Shown here one piece after another: positions 41,018-49,580 of a DNA stretch of 64,000 bases (within the stretch, counting starts at the first letter, position 1; every line of letters begins with the position of its first letter). The stretch comes from Algoriphagus oliviformis (lineage in GTDB: Bacteria; Bacteroidota; Bacteroidia; Cytophagales; Cyclobacteriaceae): assembly GCF_017254915.1 (NCBI RefSeq), contig NZ_JAFKCT010000003.1, forward strand, positions 372,001 through 436,000. Reading direction: 5' to 3'. The position numbers and the translations under genes are program-made. Below the pieces are notes generated by a model that was given only the letters and a program-made list of their open reading frames with translations, had not been told where the DNA came from and did no database searches.

Positions 41018-42661
41018 CTACTCCTTCCCCACCCTAAACCAATCCACATCGGCGAAGCCACTGTCGTTGGTATGTGTGGTACGCGTGGCGAAAAGGCCAA
41101 CCTTGGCTCCAATCCACTTGCCCGGAACGGCTGTGAAGGTCTCGCCTGCTTCAGTAAATTCCTTTCCATTTTCGGAATAGGAAAAGCTGCAAATGCCGCC
41201 CTTTTCCACCTTTACGCGCAACTGGACTTCATTGCCGCCCAGTTTCGCGAGCTGCTTTTTGGACTCAGGCTTGCCATGCTCGGCATCCAGACAGGAGACG
41301 TAGTTGAGATAAATCCCTTCCTCCCCGCTCTCCAAAGCCAAATAAGCATAACTCATGCCCATCACGACCAGGCCAACCTGCTCGCCCTTCAGCTTCGGGT
41401 TGGGGGTAAACTTCAAAGAAGTGGTCGTCACAAACTCCGCCGCCGGAAACTTCTGCAGGAGAAGATTTGGAGCATCCCAGAGATTTTTGGCATCATCAGG
41501 AAGCTTCGCGGTGAAAAGCCTCAGCTTTCCGTCCGCAGGATTGGCAAACGCCCAAGTCGCCTCGGGGTTGGCCTGCCACTGCCACTGCAATCCGATATCA
41601 GCCCCGCTAAACTCATCCGATTCCGCTGGCGTAGCTATTTCAGTTTTCGCTCCCACTTTCGGCTTTTTGTACTTCAATACCGGTTGACCCGTGCCGTCCC
41701 CGTCGGGATCCTCGCCCATGGTCGGCCAGTCGTTTTTCCAAGCCATAGGCTGCAAGTGCGTGATCCGCCCATAGGCCTCCACGTCCTGGAAGTGCACAAA
41801 CCAATCCTCTCCTTGGTCGGTATCGATCCAGGCACCTTGGTGCGGACCATTGATCGGCGTGTCGCCCTGGGCTAGAGAAATGTGCTCCTCGTAGGGGCCA
41901 TAGGGATTTTTTGACCGCAAGATCAGCTGCCAGCCGGTAGCGACTCCACCCGCCGGCGCAAAAATGTAGTAGTAGCCATTGCGTTTATAAAACTTCGTCC
42001 CCTCCACCGTTGGATGCGCGTCATGGCCGTCAAAGACTAGTTTGCCCGCGCCCGTCGTCTTCGTGCCTTCCCAGTTCATGGGCTTCACCACGAGCACGCT
42101 TTTGATGCCTGCACGACTGCCTGCAAAGGCATGGGACAGGTAGGCCTTGCCATCCTCGTCCCAAAGCGGGCAGGGATCGATCAGGCCTTTGCCAGCCTCC
42201 ACGAGTACAGGTTCGTCCCATGCACCCAGCGGATCTTTGGTTTTCACCATATAAATCCCAAAGTCCGGATCGCCCCAATAGATGTAGTATTCACCGGCGT
42301 GATAGCGGATGGCCGGCGCCCACACGCCATTGCCGTGCTGAGGCTTGGCGAAGTGATCCAGCGGCACCTGCCTCGGCAGGGCATAGTTCACCAGCGTCCA
42401 GTTGACCAGATCCTTGGAATGCAGGATGGGCAGGCCGGGCGTGGCATTGAAGCTGGAAGCCGACATGTAGAAATCCTCCCCTACGCGCACCACGTCCGGA
42501 TCGGAGTAGTCGGCATGGAGGATGGGATTAATGTAAGTGCCGTCGCCTTGGTCGGCGACCCAGACCTGTGATAGGTTTTGGTTTTGCTGCGCAAAAGCCT
42601 GGGGGGCGAAAGCCACCGCCAAAGCGAGCAGCGCGATAGGTTTGAGGGTACTGAACTTCAC
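41018..42661 (-). CDS. Glycoside hydrolase family 43 with C-terminal beta-sandwich domain
   Basis: A 547-residue secreted enzyme, predicted to be an arabinofuranosidase, xylosidase or galactosidase acting on pectin side chains. The start is GTG 42661, 3 bases after the CE8 stop. The signal peptide ends at AFAQQ. The five-bladed propeller triad is seen as HADYSDPDVVRVG (base Asp), GKGLIDPCPLWDEDG (Asp) and HPTVEGTKFYKRNGYYY (acid Glu). Residues about 345-547 form a concanavalin-like domain (ESDEFSGADIGLQWQWQANP; GEQVGLVVMGMSYAYLALE). The specific sugar cannot be read from the sequence. Confidence 0.9.
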   Translation of the reverse strand: MKFSTLKPIALLALAVAFAPQAFAQQNQNLSQVWVADQGDGTYINPILHADYSDPDVVRVGEDFYMSASSFNATPGLPILHSKDLVNWTLVNYALPRQVPLDHFAKPQHGNGVWAPAIRYHAGEYYIYWGDPDFGIYMVKTKDPLGAWDEPVLVEAGKGLIDPCPLWDEDGKAYLSHAFAGSRAGIKSVLVVKPMNWEGTKTTGAGKLVFDGHDAHPTVEGTKFYKRNGYYYIFAPAGGVATGWQLILRSKNPYGPYEEHISLAQGDTPINGPHQGAWIDTDQGEDWFVHFQDVEAYGRITHLQPMAWKNDWPTMGEDPDGDGTGQPVLKYKKPKVGAKTEIATPAESDEFSGADIGLQWQWQANPEATWAFANPADGKLRLFTAKLPDDAKNLWDAPNLLLQKFPAAEFVTTTSLKFTPNPKLKGEQVGLVVMGMSYAYLALESGEEGIYLNYVSCLDAEHGKPESKKQLAKLGGNEVQLRVKVEKGGICSFSYSENGKEFTEAGETFTAVPGKWIGAKVGLFATRTTHTNDSGFADVDWFRVGKE

Positions 42662-42664
42662 TGT

Positions 42665-43648
42665 TTACTTCTTGTATTTTTCGACGATTGCCATGGGATC
42701 CCAGAGATCCTCACCGGCCAAAACATTCTTTACCGTGTATTTTTCCGCTTCCTCCGCAGAAAGCTGATGCGACCAGGCTACCCGGGTAGCTGGAGAAGCG
42801 CCCGACCCTCTAGACTCAAACTCGGCGTAGAAGGCCGTTTTTTCCGCATTAGCCTTGTTCCAGTTGTGCCAGCCCTCGGGCTTGATGTGCTTGCCCATCT
42901 CGGTGCGGATGAAGACCGTCTGCGCATAGTCTCGCCAAGGGCGGCCGAGGTAGACGCTGTTTTCCGGTGAGTCACCCGTCAGCTTGCAGTCCAAAAAGAC
43001 AAAACCGAAGGCGGTGCCCTGGTTGGTCGAGGCGGCAGTGACATAGCCGCTGGGCGCTTTGGAAAAGATCTCGCAATTTTCAAAAACGGCGGTAGACCAG
43101 CCGAAGATGAAGTCCACCGTACCCTCGATGTAGCAGTCTTTGTAATACTGTCGGCTACGGTCGCCTTGTGGATAGAGCGTATCCTGAAAGCCCAGGAAGC
43201 GGCAGTTTTCGAAGACCACCTTGTCCCCAGTCACACGGACGGCGACGGCCTGGCCCACTGGCCCGGCGGAGTTTTCGAAGGTGATGTTTTTTGCAAAAAA
43301 ACCATCTCCAAAGACAAAGAAGCTGGAAGAGCCCGTGGTACCCATCTCCTCGCCAAACTTGTTTTTGCGCTGCGCAAAGTCATCGAAGGTCACCAGCGTC
43401 GTCTTCGGGTCTTCCCCGATCAGAACGACGTTGGTTTTGGAATTGGCCAAGACGAGCTTTTCCTTATAAACGCCCGGCTTGAGCTGGATTCGGGTTTCGT
43501 TTTTGCGAAAGTCCGGCACCGCGTCAAAGGCCTCTTGGATGGTCACGAAATCTCCCGATCCATCCGCCGCCACCGTAAAATCAAAATCCTGACTTTGTGC
43601 CAGCCAAGAAGACAGGCACAAGACAAGGGTAATTGCTAACCTTCTCAT
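42665..43648 (-). CDS. Pectinesterase (CE8)
   Basis: A 327-residue secreted pectin methylesterase with signal peptide (ITLVLCLSSWLAQS). Family blocks are AADGSGDFVTIQEAFDAV, GPVGQAVAVRV, GFQDTLYPQGDRS, YIEGTVDFIFGWSTAVFENC with the catalytic Asp, and YLGRPWRDYAQTVF with the catalytic Arg. It lacks the extra hydrolase domain of the other CE8 gene. It lies 3 bases upstream of the GH43 gene in the same operon. Confidence 0.94.
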   Translation of the reverse strand: MRRLAITLVLCLSSWLAQSQDFDFTVAADGSGDFVTIQEAFDAVPDFRKNETRIQLKPGVYKEKLVLANSKTNVVLIGEDPKTTLVTFDDFAQRKNKFGEEMGTTGSSSFFVFGDGFFAKNITFENSAGPVGQAVAVRVTGDKVVFENCRFLGFQDTLYPQGDRSRQYYKDCYIEGTVDFIFGWSTAVFENCEIFSKAPSGYVTAASTNQGTAFGFVFLDCKLTGDSPENSVYLGRPWRDYAQTVFIRTEMGKHIKPEGWHNWNKANAEKTAFYAEFESRGSGASPATRVAWSHQLSAEEAEKYTVKNVLAGEDLWDPMAIVEKYKK

Positions 43649-43702
43649 TTATTTTTATTCAGTGTTACTTTCCGCAAGAACCAGAAAAAGACCCGATTCC
43701 TG

Positions 43703-43742
43703 CTTTGAAAAATCCCCCTTGCCCCCTTTGGAAAAGGGGGAA
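43703..43742. repeat. Dispersed CCCCC-hairpin repeat, copy 2
   Basis: AATCCCCCTTGCCCCCTTTG followed by GAAAAGGGGGAATC, close to the copy at 36271-36303. It lies about 55 bases upstream of the CE8 start codon and can fold as a hairpin in either strand. Confidence 0.75.
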
Positions 43743-43808
43743 TCACGCTATTCGAACCTCAGCCATTGACCCCAGCCTAAACGCAACTGGCGAAATTTCC
43801 CTATGGGT

Positions 43809-45029
43809 TTATTTGCTTAATGCCTCGTATTGCAAGGAAGCCAGGATGAAGGGGCCTACGCCCTTGGGGTCATTTTCGCGGATCACCTCGCCCACATAGT
43901 ACTCATAGCTGCCGTCACGGTAGGGAGTGCCACCCAGACCAGCGACACCACAGACTTTGGTGATGGTGATGCTGCCGTCAGGATCTTCCACGATGAATTC
44001 CTTAAGCAATCCTTCGTAGGCTTTTTGGCCGTTTTTCAGGTCTTCCGCATCCAGGTAGCCTTTGGCGTGGCCTTTCAGCAGAAAGTAGGTAAACATGGAC
44101 GAAGCCGAAGCCTCCAGGTAATTGCCCTCGCGGGTGCCCTGGTCGACAACCTGATACCACACGCCCTCGGGAGTCTGGTAGCGGGCGATGCCTTTGGCGA
44201 GCTTCTGCGCCACGGCGATGATGTCGGCACGCTTGGGATGGTCGGCAGGCAGGAAGTCCAGCACGTCCACCAGCGCCATCGCATACCAGCCTATGCTTCT
44301 ACCCCAGTAATTGGTCGAAAGACCCGTAGCGGGATCAGCCCATTTTTGGGTTTTGCTCTCGTCGTAGGCATGGTGGTAGAGCCCAGTCTCCTCGCTGTAG
44401 CCATACTTGTCCATGGTCAGGATTTGATTGGCCACATCGTCGAAGAGCGCTGGCTCGTCGAAGGTCGCTCCGTATTGCGCCAGAAAGGGCGAACCCATGT
44501 AGAGCCCGTCGAGCCACATCTGGTGGGGATAGACTTTCTTGTGCCAAAAGCCCCCCTCTGAGTTCCGCGGATGCTCCCGCATCTGGTCGCGGAGCTCGTC
44601 GACCGCTAGTTTGTATTTTTCTTCCTTGGTCTCGTTGTAGAGGTTGATCAGGAATTTCCCGCCGTTGACGCGGTCGATGTTGTAATCGGTCTTCTTATAG
44701 GTCAGGATATTTCCCGCCGAGTCGACCATGAAGTCCGCAAACTTTTTGGTGTAGTCGAAAAAGCGCGCCTCGCCGTACTGCTTGCTCACAGCCTGCATCG
44801 AGCTCATGATCAGTCCGTGGGTGTATTCCCACTTGGGCTTTGGATTAAAATCTATGGTCCAGCCTTCGGGATTGCGGGCAATCTCAGAGTCGGCCATGCG
44901 GATGGAATAAGGCTTGGCTTCGACCGCCGCATCGGCGGATTCGGCCTGTTCGGTAGATTTGCCTGTGCATCCTGCCAGGCTCGCAGCTAGCATCAGGGCG
45001 GCTAGACTGGGTTTGATCAGCTTCAACAT
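43809..45029 (-). CDS. Unsaturated rhamnogalacturonyl hydrolase lipoprotein (GH105/GH88 type)
   Basis: A 406-residue (alpha/alpha)6-barrel enzyme that removes the unsaturated uronic acid from lyase products by hydrating the double bond. It has a lipoprotein signal (LMLAASLAGCTGKSTEQ). Recognisable blocks are HPRNSEGGFWHKKVYPHQMWLDGLYMGSPFLAQYG in parts, and NYWGRSIGWYAMALVDVLDFLP with the catalytic region, then PEGVWYQVVDQGTREGNYLEASASSMFTYFL in parts. Its product feeds the KduI-KduD route encoded just upstream on the other strand. Confidence 0.92.
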   Translation of the reverse strand: MLKLIKPSLAALMLAASLAGCTGKSTEQAESADAAVEAKPYSIRMADSEIARNPEGWTIDFNPKPKWEYTHGLIMSSMQAVSKQYGEARFFDYTKKFADFMVDSAGNILTYKKTDYNIDRVNGGKFLINLYNETKEEKYKLAVDELRDQMREHPRNSEGGFWHKKVYPHQMWLDGLYMGSPFLAQYGATFDEPALFDDVANQILTMDKYGYSEETGLYHHAYDESKTQKWADPATGLSTNYWGRSIGWYAMALVDVLDFLPADHPKRADIIAVAQKLAKGIARYQTPEGVWYQVVDQGTREGNYLEASASSMFTYFLLKGHAKGYLDAEDLKNGQKAYEGLLKEFIVEDPDGSITITKVCGVAGLGGTPYRDGSYEYYVGEVIRENDPKGVGPFILASLQYEALSK

Positions 45030-45261
45030 GGGGTTTACTGTTGGGTAAATTGTATGGTGGATTTTATATTTTGGATAGGCGCTTTTCTGCCAGTCACCGA
45101 ATTTTCATTGACAATTGGGCCTGTCTGCTCAGGCAGGCTGGAAGACCGATGACCCCGACCCGTCGGGCAGGCGAAGACCGATGTAGCGTTTTCGACATGG
45201 TTTCTCGCTCCAAATACTAGTCTTAGGTTGTTACCGGCGAAGTCGCTTGTGTCCAATCTTT
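45030..45261. other. Intergenic stretch with repeats
   Basis: No gene is seen. It holds the hairpin-forming GCCTGTCTGCTCAGGCAGGC (45119-45138), GACCCGTCGGGCAGG near 45155 and two GAAGACCGATG units. These resemble the repeat mixture at 40736-41017. Confidence 0.55.
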
Positions 45262-46530
45262 TCATTTAAACGTGACTTTTAGCGGGTTGGAAAGCTCAAG
45301 GATCGCCTTGTCCAAGGACTTTACAAATTCCTGCTTGGTGGTGATCCCGCCCGGCTCCAGCTCCCAGGCCGCCAGGAAATAGTAGCTCAGTTTTTTCTCC
45401 CCACCGTCAAATACGACCACATGGGAAAGCTCGTCCTGAGTGACCTCCCTCAGCTGAGCAGTGGGATAGATGACCGCGATTCCGAGATTATCATCATTGA
45501 GACTTTGCTTGCCATAGGTCGCGAGGTAGGCAAAAGCCTGGTCTTTTCCGCTTTGGATCAATTCCGCCTTGGGATCTTTGATCAGGCCAGTGGCGAAATT
45601 GTCAATCGCATTACTGGAAACAAGATCCATCCGAGACATCCGAGTACCGGAGTGGATGGAGATGGAGGCCAGGATATCGGTCTTGCCGCCGGCCAGATCC
45701 CAGCCGGAGTATTTGGTAAATACAGAGGAATACACCGGCCCATTGGAAGTGATCTCCGCAAAGAGATGGTCGGTAACGTCGACTCGGCGTGCAGCGCCTT
45801 TTTCCCAAGTCGCAATGCTGCCCAAGCCAAGCGTTTTGCCCACTTTCAGCACGTCCATACCCCAGTCGGCAGGCTCGTGATAGGAGTCAAAACCGTCCTG
45901 TCCGACATCCTGCAGCACGGGCGTGTGGACTTTTTTGCCAAAAACATCGATGCCATTTCTCCAGTCCAAGTAAAAACGGTAGCCCACCAAGTCAGACTCC
46001 CAGCCTGGCCCCTCGTAGCGTATAAACCAAGAATGGTCCGTATGCTCAGCAGGCACGTGCAGGGAATCCACATTCACGAAGCGTCCGCCTATATACTCGC
46101 GGTCTTCGAAGTGACCGTCCACCTTGTGCGAGATTTCCGCTTGGGTGAGTTTGGGATAGGCTTTTTTCTTGCCTTTGGCAGGAAAGACCTGAAGGGAAAG
46201 CGTCTCATCCGCGCCGATTTCGGGCAGGACAAAGACCAAACCCTGGTCGGGTCCTTTGGCATTCCACTGGGAAGGGATTTCCTTTTTCCCGGCCGTAACG
46301 ACCAGGGACGCTCGCTGCTCAACGGAAAAATGCCGGGACAGCTCCTCCACGGAAAGATGCACCAGGGAATTGGCGCGAGGCTGCGAAAGCGTGTTTTCTA
46401 CGGCAAGGGAAAGAGCCTTCGGTTTGGGGGCTTTTTGGGCGAAGGCTCCGCTGGCAGCCTGTGCAAAAAGTACTGTGCAACAAACTAGCACGGGAGCAAG
46501 GTTTCGGGCAATTTTGGGCAAGGATCTCAT
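45262..46530 (-). CDS. DUF4861-family secreted protein
   Basis: A 422-residue secreted protein with ATG 46530 (MRSLPKIARNLAP...) and a signal ending near GAFAQ. It has the features of DUF4861: an N-terminal beta domain (LSLAVENTLSQPRANSLVHLSVEEL), then WFIRYEGPGWESDLVGYRFYLDWRNGIDVFGK, HEPADWGMDVLKVGKTLGLGSIATWEKG, and a C-terminal YYFLAAWELEPGGITTKQEF. The large aromatic and acidic blocks suggest a carbohydrate-active enzyme. Its position between GH105 and kduI/kduD points to unsaturated uronate metabolism, but no activity is assigned here. It is preceded by a LacI-type operator 82 bases upstream. Confidence 0.82.
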   Translation of the reverse strand: MRSLPKIARNLAPVLVCCTVLFAQAASGAFAQKAPKPKALSLAVENTLSQPRANSLVHLSVEELSRHFSVEQRASLVVTAGKKEIPSQWNAKGPDQGLVFVLPEIGADETLSLQVFPAKGKKKAYPKLTQAEISHKVDGHFEDREYIGGRFVNVDSLHVPAEHTDHSWFIRYEGPGWESDLVGYRFYLDWRNGIDVFGKKVHTPVLQDVGQDGFDSYHEPADWGMDVLKVGKTLGLGSIATWEKGAARRVDVTDHLFAEITSNGPVYSSVFTKYSGWDLAGGKTDILASISIHSGTRMSRMDLVSSNAIDNFATGLIKDPKAELIQSGKDQAFAYLATYGKQSLNDDNLGIAVIYPTAQLREVTQDELSHVVVFDGGEKKLSYYFLAAWELEPGGITTKQEFVKSLDKAILELSNPLKVTFK

Positions 46531-46611
46531 TAAATCACTTAATTTTAGGCTATTACAATCCAAAAACGGGGATAGCCCAACTGGCTTTTCCCTGATTTTT
46601 GAACATTTTAG

Positions 46612-46623
46612 GCAATCGATTGC
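46612..46623. promoter_or_regulatory. LacI-type operator between DUF4861 and kduI genes
   Basis: GCAATCGATTGC, identical with its flanks (20 bases in all) to the site at 34134-34145. It is 82 bases upstream of the DUF4861 start and so is well placed to repress that operon. Confidence 0.75.
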
Positions 46624-46786
46624 ATATTAGAGATTATTAGCCAATAAAAAAACAATCCCAAGGCAATACTTTTTAAGATCGCTGATTCCTATTGAATTTC
46701 AGACTTCCATACAATATCGTATTGCCCATTGCACTGAAAATGAAATATTTCAAATAGAGGTGTTTTCCAATAAAATACTATATTGC

Positions 46787-46798
46787 GCAAACGATTAC
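46787..46798. promoter_or_regulatory. LacI-type operator at the kduI start
   Basis: GCAAACGATTAC, a match at 10 of 12 positions to GCAATCGATTGC, lies 12 bases before the kduI ATG and 175 bases from the operator at 46612-46623. Confidence 0.6.
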
Positions 46799-46810
46799 AT
46801 CAAACTCAAG

Positions 46811-47650
46811 ATGACAAACCCTGTTTCTACCCGATACTCCTCCCACCCGGAGGACTTCAAACGCTACACCACCCCCGAAATCAGAGAGAAATTCCTTATC
46901 GAGGATCTTTTCAAAGCCAACGAGCTGACCGGGGTGTACACCATGGAAGACCGTCTGATCGTGGGAGGAATCCATCCGGTGGACCATCCTGTCACCTTAG
47001 TTGCCGTGGAACAAAACAAGGCAGAGTACTTCCTGGAAAGACGGGAAATAGGCATCATCAACGTAGGCGCTCCCACCCAGATAAGTGTGGAGGGGGAGAT
47101 TTTTGACTTGGGGCACAAGGAAGCCCTATACATAGGCAAAGGAAACAAGGAGGTGGTCTTCCATCCGAGCAGCTCCGGGGCGACCTATCTTTACTATAAT
47201 TCGGCACCGGCGCACAAAAGCTGCCCAACCAAAAAAATCACGACCGCAGAAGCGGAAGTCGTCACTTTGGGTTCATTGGAAAACTCCAACCACCGCACCA
47301 TCAACAAGCTTCTCGTCGCCTCTGTCCTGGAGACCTGCCAGCTGCAGATGGGCATGACCGAACTCAAGCCCGGCTCCGTCTGGAACACCATGCCAAGCCA
47401 TACCCATGACCGCCGAATGGAAGCCTATTTCTACTTCGACATCAGCGAAAACAACGCCGTGGCACACTTCATGGGACAGCCGGATGAAACTCGCGTGGTA
47501 TGGATGAAAAACCACCAGGCCATTATCTCCCCTCCCTGGTCTATCCACAGCGGGGCAGGCACCTCCAACTATACCTTCATCTGGGGAATGGCCGGGGAAA
47601 ACATGGACTACGGAGACATGGATGCCGTGAAGCCAACTGAACTAAGATAA
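46811..47650 (+). CDS. kduI: 5-dehydro-4-deoxy-D-glucuronate isomerase KduI
   Basis: Cytoplasmic isomerase converting 5-keto-4-deoxyuronate, formed from unsaturated galacturonate, into 3-deoxy-D-glycero-2,5-hexodiulosonate. It has 279 residues, the family norm (E. coli KduI has 278). ATG 46811 (MTNPVSTRYSSHPEDFKRYTT) is used; an in-frame ATG 17 codons upstream overlaps the operator. Visible motifs are LEERREIGIINVG-like LERREIGIINVG, YNSAPAHKSCPTKKIT and the zinc site MPSHTHDRRMEAYFYF. It is followed 2 bases later by kduD. Confidence 0.96.
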   Translation: MTNPVSTRYSSHPEDFKRYTTPEIREKFLIEDLFKANELTGVYTMEDRLIVGGIHPVDHPVTLVAVEQNKAEYFLERREIGIINVGAPTQISVEGEIFDLGHKEALYIGKGNKEVVFHPSSSGATYLYYNSAPAHKSCPTKKITTAEAEVVTLGSLENSNHRTINKLLVASVLETCQLQMGMTELKPGSVWNTMPSHTHDRRMEAYFYFDISENNAVAHFMGQPDETRVVWMKNHQAIISPPWSIHSGAGTSNYTFIWGMAGENMDYGDMDAVKPTELR

Positions 47651-47652
47651 AC

Positions 47653-48444
47653 ATGAAGCCTAATTTTGACCTCAGCGGAAAAGTCGCCCTGGTAACAGGC
47701 GCGACGCACGGACTTGGAATGGCCATGGCCAAAGCGTTGGCCAGCCACGGAGCCACCTTGGTGATAAACGGCCACACCCCGTCCAAAATGGAAGTGGCCT
47801 TGGCAGAATACCAAAAGGCAGGCATCTCAGCCCACCCCTACCTTTTCAACGTCACCGACGCGCTGACCGTAAACCAGGCCATCAGCAAAATCGAGCAGGA
47901 AGTGGGGCCGGTAGACATCCTGGTCAACAACGCCGGAATGATCCAACGTACGCCGGCGCTGGAAATGGACCCGGGAGACTTTCGCAAGATATTGGACGTA
48001 GACCTGGTCTCACCCTTCATCGTGTCACAGCGGGTTGCACAGTCGATGATCAATCGCCAAACTGGCGGAAAAATCATCAACATCTGCTCCATGATGAGCG
48101 AATTGGGAAGAAATACGGTCAGCGCTTATGCCGCAGCCAAGGGAGGTCTGAAAATGTTGACCAGAAACCTTGCAACGGAATGGGCAAAGTACAATATTCA
48201 GGTCAACGGAATCGGGCCGGGCTACTTTGCCACCGAGCAGACGGCCCCCATCCGTGTGGACGGACACCCCTTCAATGAATTCATCATCAACCGCACTCCC
48301 GCAGCCCGATGGGGAAACCCCGAGGACCTGGGAGGCGCCGCCGTATTTCTCGCAAGCTCTGCCAGCGACTTTGTCAACGGACAGATCCTCTACGTGGACG
48401 GAGGCATACTGGCTACCATAGGAAAACCCGCAGGGGAACAGTAG
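47653..48444 (+). CDS. kduD: 2-dehydro-3-deoxy-D-gluconate 5-dehydrogenase KduD
   Basis: Short-chain dehydrogenase (263 residues) that reduces the KduI product to 2-keto-3-deoxygluconate, which would enter the KDG kinase / aldolase route encoded elsewhere. Motifs are VTGATHGLGMAMAKAL (cofactor glycine motif), LVNNAGMIQRTPALEM, the catalytic Ser and Tyr-x-x-x-Lys in ICSMMSELGRNTVSAYAAAKGGL, and a GPGYFATEQT loop. The small spacing from kduI and the downstream LacI gene suggest one operon, kduI-kduD-lacI. Confidence 0.94.
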   Translation: MKPNFDLSGKVALVTGATHGLGMAMAKALASHGATLVINGHTPSKMEVALAEYQKAGISAHPYLFNVTDALTVNQAISKIEQEVGPVDILVNNAGMIQRTPALEMDPGDFRKILDVDLVSPFIVSQRVAQSMINRQTGGKIINICSMMSELGRNTVSAYAAAKGGLKMLTRNLATEWAKYNIQVNGIGPGYFATEQTAPIRVDGHPFNEFIINRTPAARWGNPEDLGGAAVFLASSASDFVNGQILYVDGGILATIGKPAGEQ

Positions 48445-48486
48445 CCGCACTGCACGCTCCATCAACAATTGCCCATATCTATCCTA

Positions 48487-49503
48487 ATGAAAAACACCAA
48501 GGCCACCATCCATGAGATCGCCGCAAAGCTGAACATCACGGCGAGCACGGTCTCCAGGGCACTGAACAACAATCCCAGGATTTCGGAAGAAACCAAAAAG
48601 AAAGTACTCAAGGTAGCCAAGCAGATCAACTACCAGCCCAACCACATCGCCTCGGCGCTCCGCAGCGGCAAAAGCCGCCTCATCGGAGTCATCGTCCCCA
48701 CTGCCAACCGAAACTTTTTCTCCTCGGTGATCCGGGGCATAGAGGACCTGGCCAACAACCTCAACTACAAGATCATCATCTCCCAGTCCTACGACGAGTA
48801 CGACAAGGAGGTACAAAACATCGAGGCACTGCTCAACGCGCGGGTGGATGGGATCATCGCCTCCTTTGGCAAGATGACCGACAACTTTGACCACTTTCTC
48901 AAGGTGATAGAAAAAGGCATCCCGCTGGTGCTCTTTGACCGGACCGCAGACGTACTCAACGTCAGCCACGTGATCCTCGACGACTACCTGGGAGCCTATC
49001 AGGCGGTGGAGCACCTGATCAAAAGCGGATGCCGCCGGATCGTCCACTTCACCAACATCCAGCGGATCAACATCTACACCGAGCGAAAGCGCGGCTACGA
49101 GGATGCGCTGAAAGCCAACGGCATCGAGGTGGATCCCGAGCTCATCGTCTATGGCAGCATGCAGCTGGAAGATGGAAGAAGACTGACCGAAGAGCTGATC
49201 GAAAAGGGGGTGGATTTTGATGGCATCTTTTCCTCCGCGGACTATGCGGTCATGGGGGCGCTACAGGTGCTCAAGAGCCACGGTATTGACGTACCCGGCA
49301 AAGTCAAGCTAGTCGGGTTCGGCAACGAACCCTTCACTTCCTTCACCGATCCTACCATCACCACAGTGGATCAAAAAAGCATCGCAATGGGCAAGATCAC
49401 CGCTGAGACCTTCTTTGAAATCCTCAACAGCAAGGAGACCGAGCCTATCTCCAAAAAGACCATTCTCAAACCTGAACTGATCATCCGGGACTCTTCCAAA
49501 TAA
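48487..49503 (+). CDS. LacI-family transcriptional regulator of the pectin locus
   Basis: A 338-residue repressor. ATG 48487 (MKNTKATIHEIAAKLN) is used rather than a TTG upstream. The helix-turn-helix is TIHEIAAKLNITASTVSRALNN (two parts) with the hinge YQPNHIASALRSGKS. The sugar-binding core follows (LIGVIVPTANRNFFSSVIRGIED; RVDGIIASFGK; GIFSSADYAVMGALQVL; VGFGNEPFTSFTDPTITTVDQ). It lies 42 bases after kduD. GCAATCGATTGC-type palindromes upstream of susC, DUF4861 and kduI are the likely targets. The inducer is probably a pectin-derived keto sugar acid (inference). Confidence 0.92.
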   Translation: MKNTKATIHEIAAKLNITASTVSRALNNNPRISEETKKKVLKVAKQINYQPNHIASALRSGKSRLIGVIVPTANRNFFSSVIRGIEDLANNLNYKIIISQSYDEYDKEVQNIEALLNARVDGIIASFGKMTDNFDHFLKVIEKGIPLVLFDRTADVLNVSHVILDDYLGAYQAVEHLIKSGCRRIVHFTNIQRINIYTERKRGYEDALKANGIEVDPELIVYGSMQLEDGRRLTEELIEKGVDFDGIFSSADYAVMGALQVLKSHGIDVPGKVKLVGFGNEPFTSFTDPTITTVDQKSIAMGKITAETFFEILNSKETEPISKKTILKPELIIRDSSK

Positions 49504-49524
49504 GTCTAGAGCCTCTGGAAAACA

Positions 49525-49558
49525 AAAATGGCAACCCCAACAGGAGGTTGCCATTTTC
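49525..49558. terminator. Bidirectional terminator between lacI and rny
   Basis: AAAATGGCAACC (49525-49536) pairs perfectly with GGTTGCCATTTT (49547-49558). It lies between the convergent lacI and rny genes and could serve both. Confidence 0.85.
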
Positions 49559-49580
49559 TTTTGGGGATCAGTCCAAGTTT

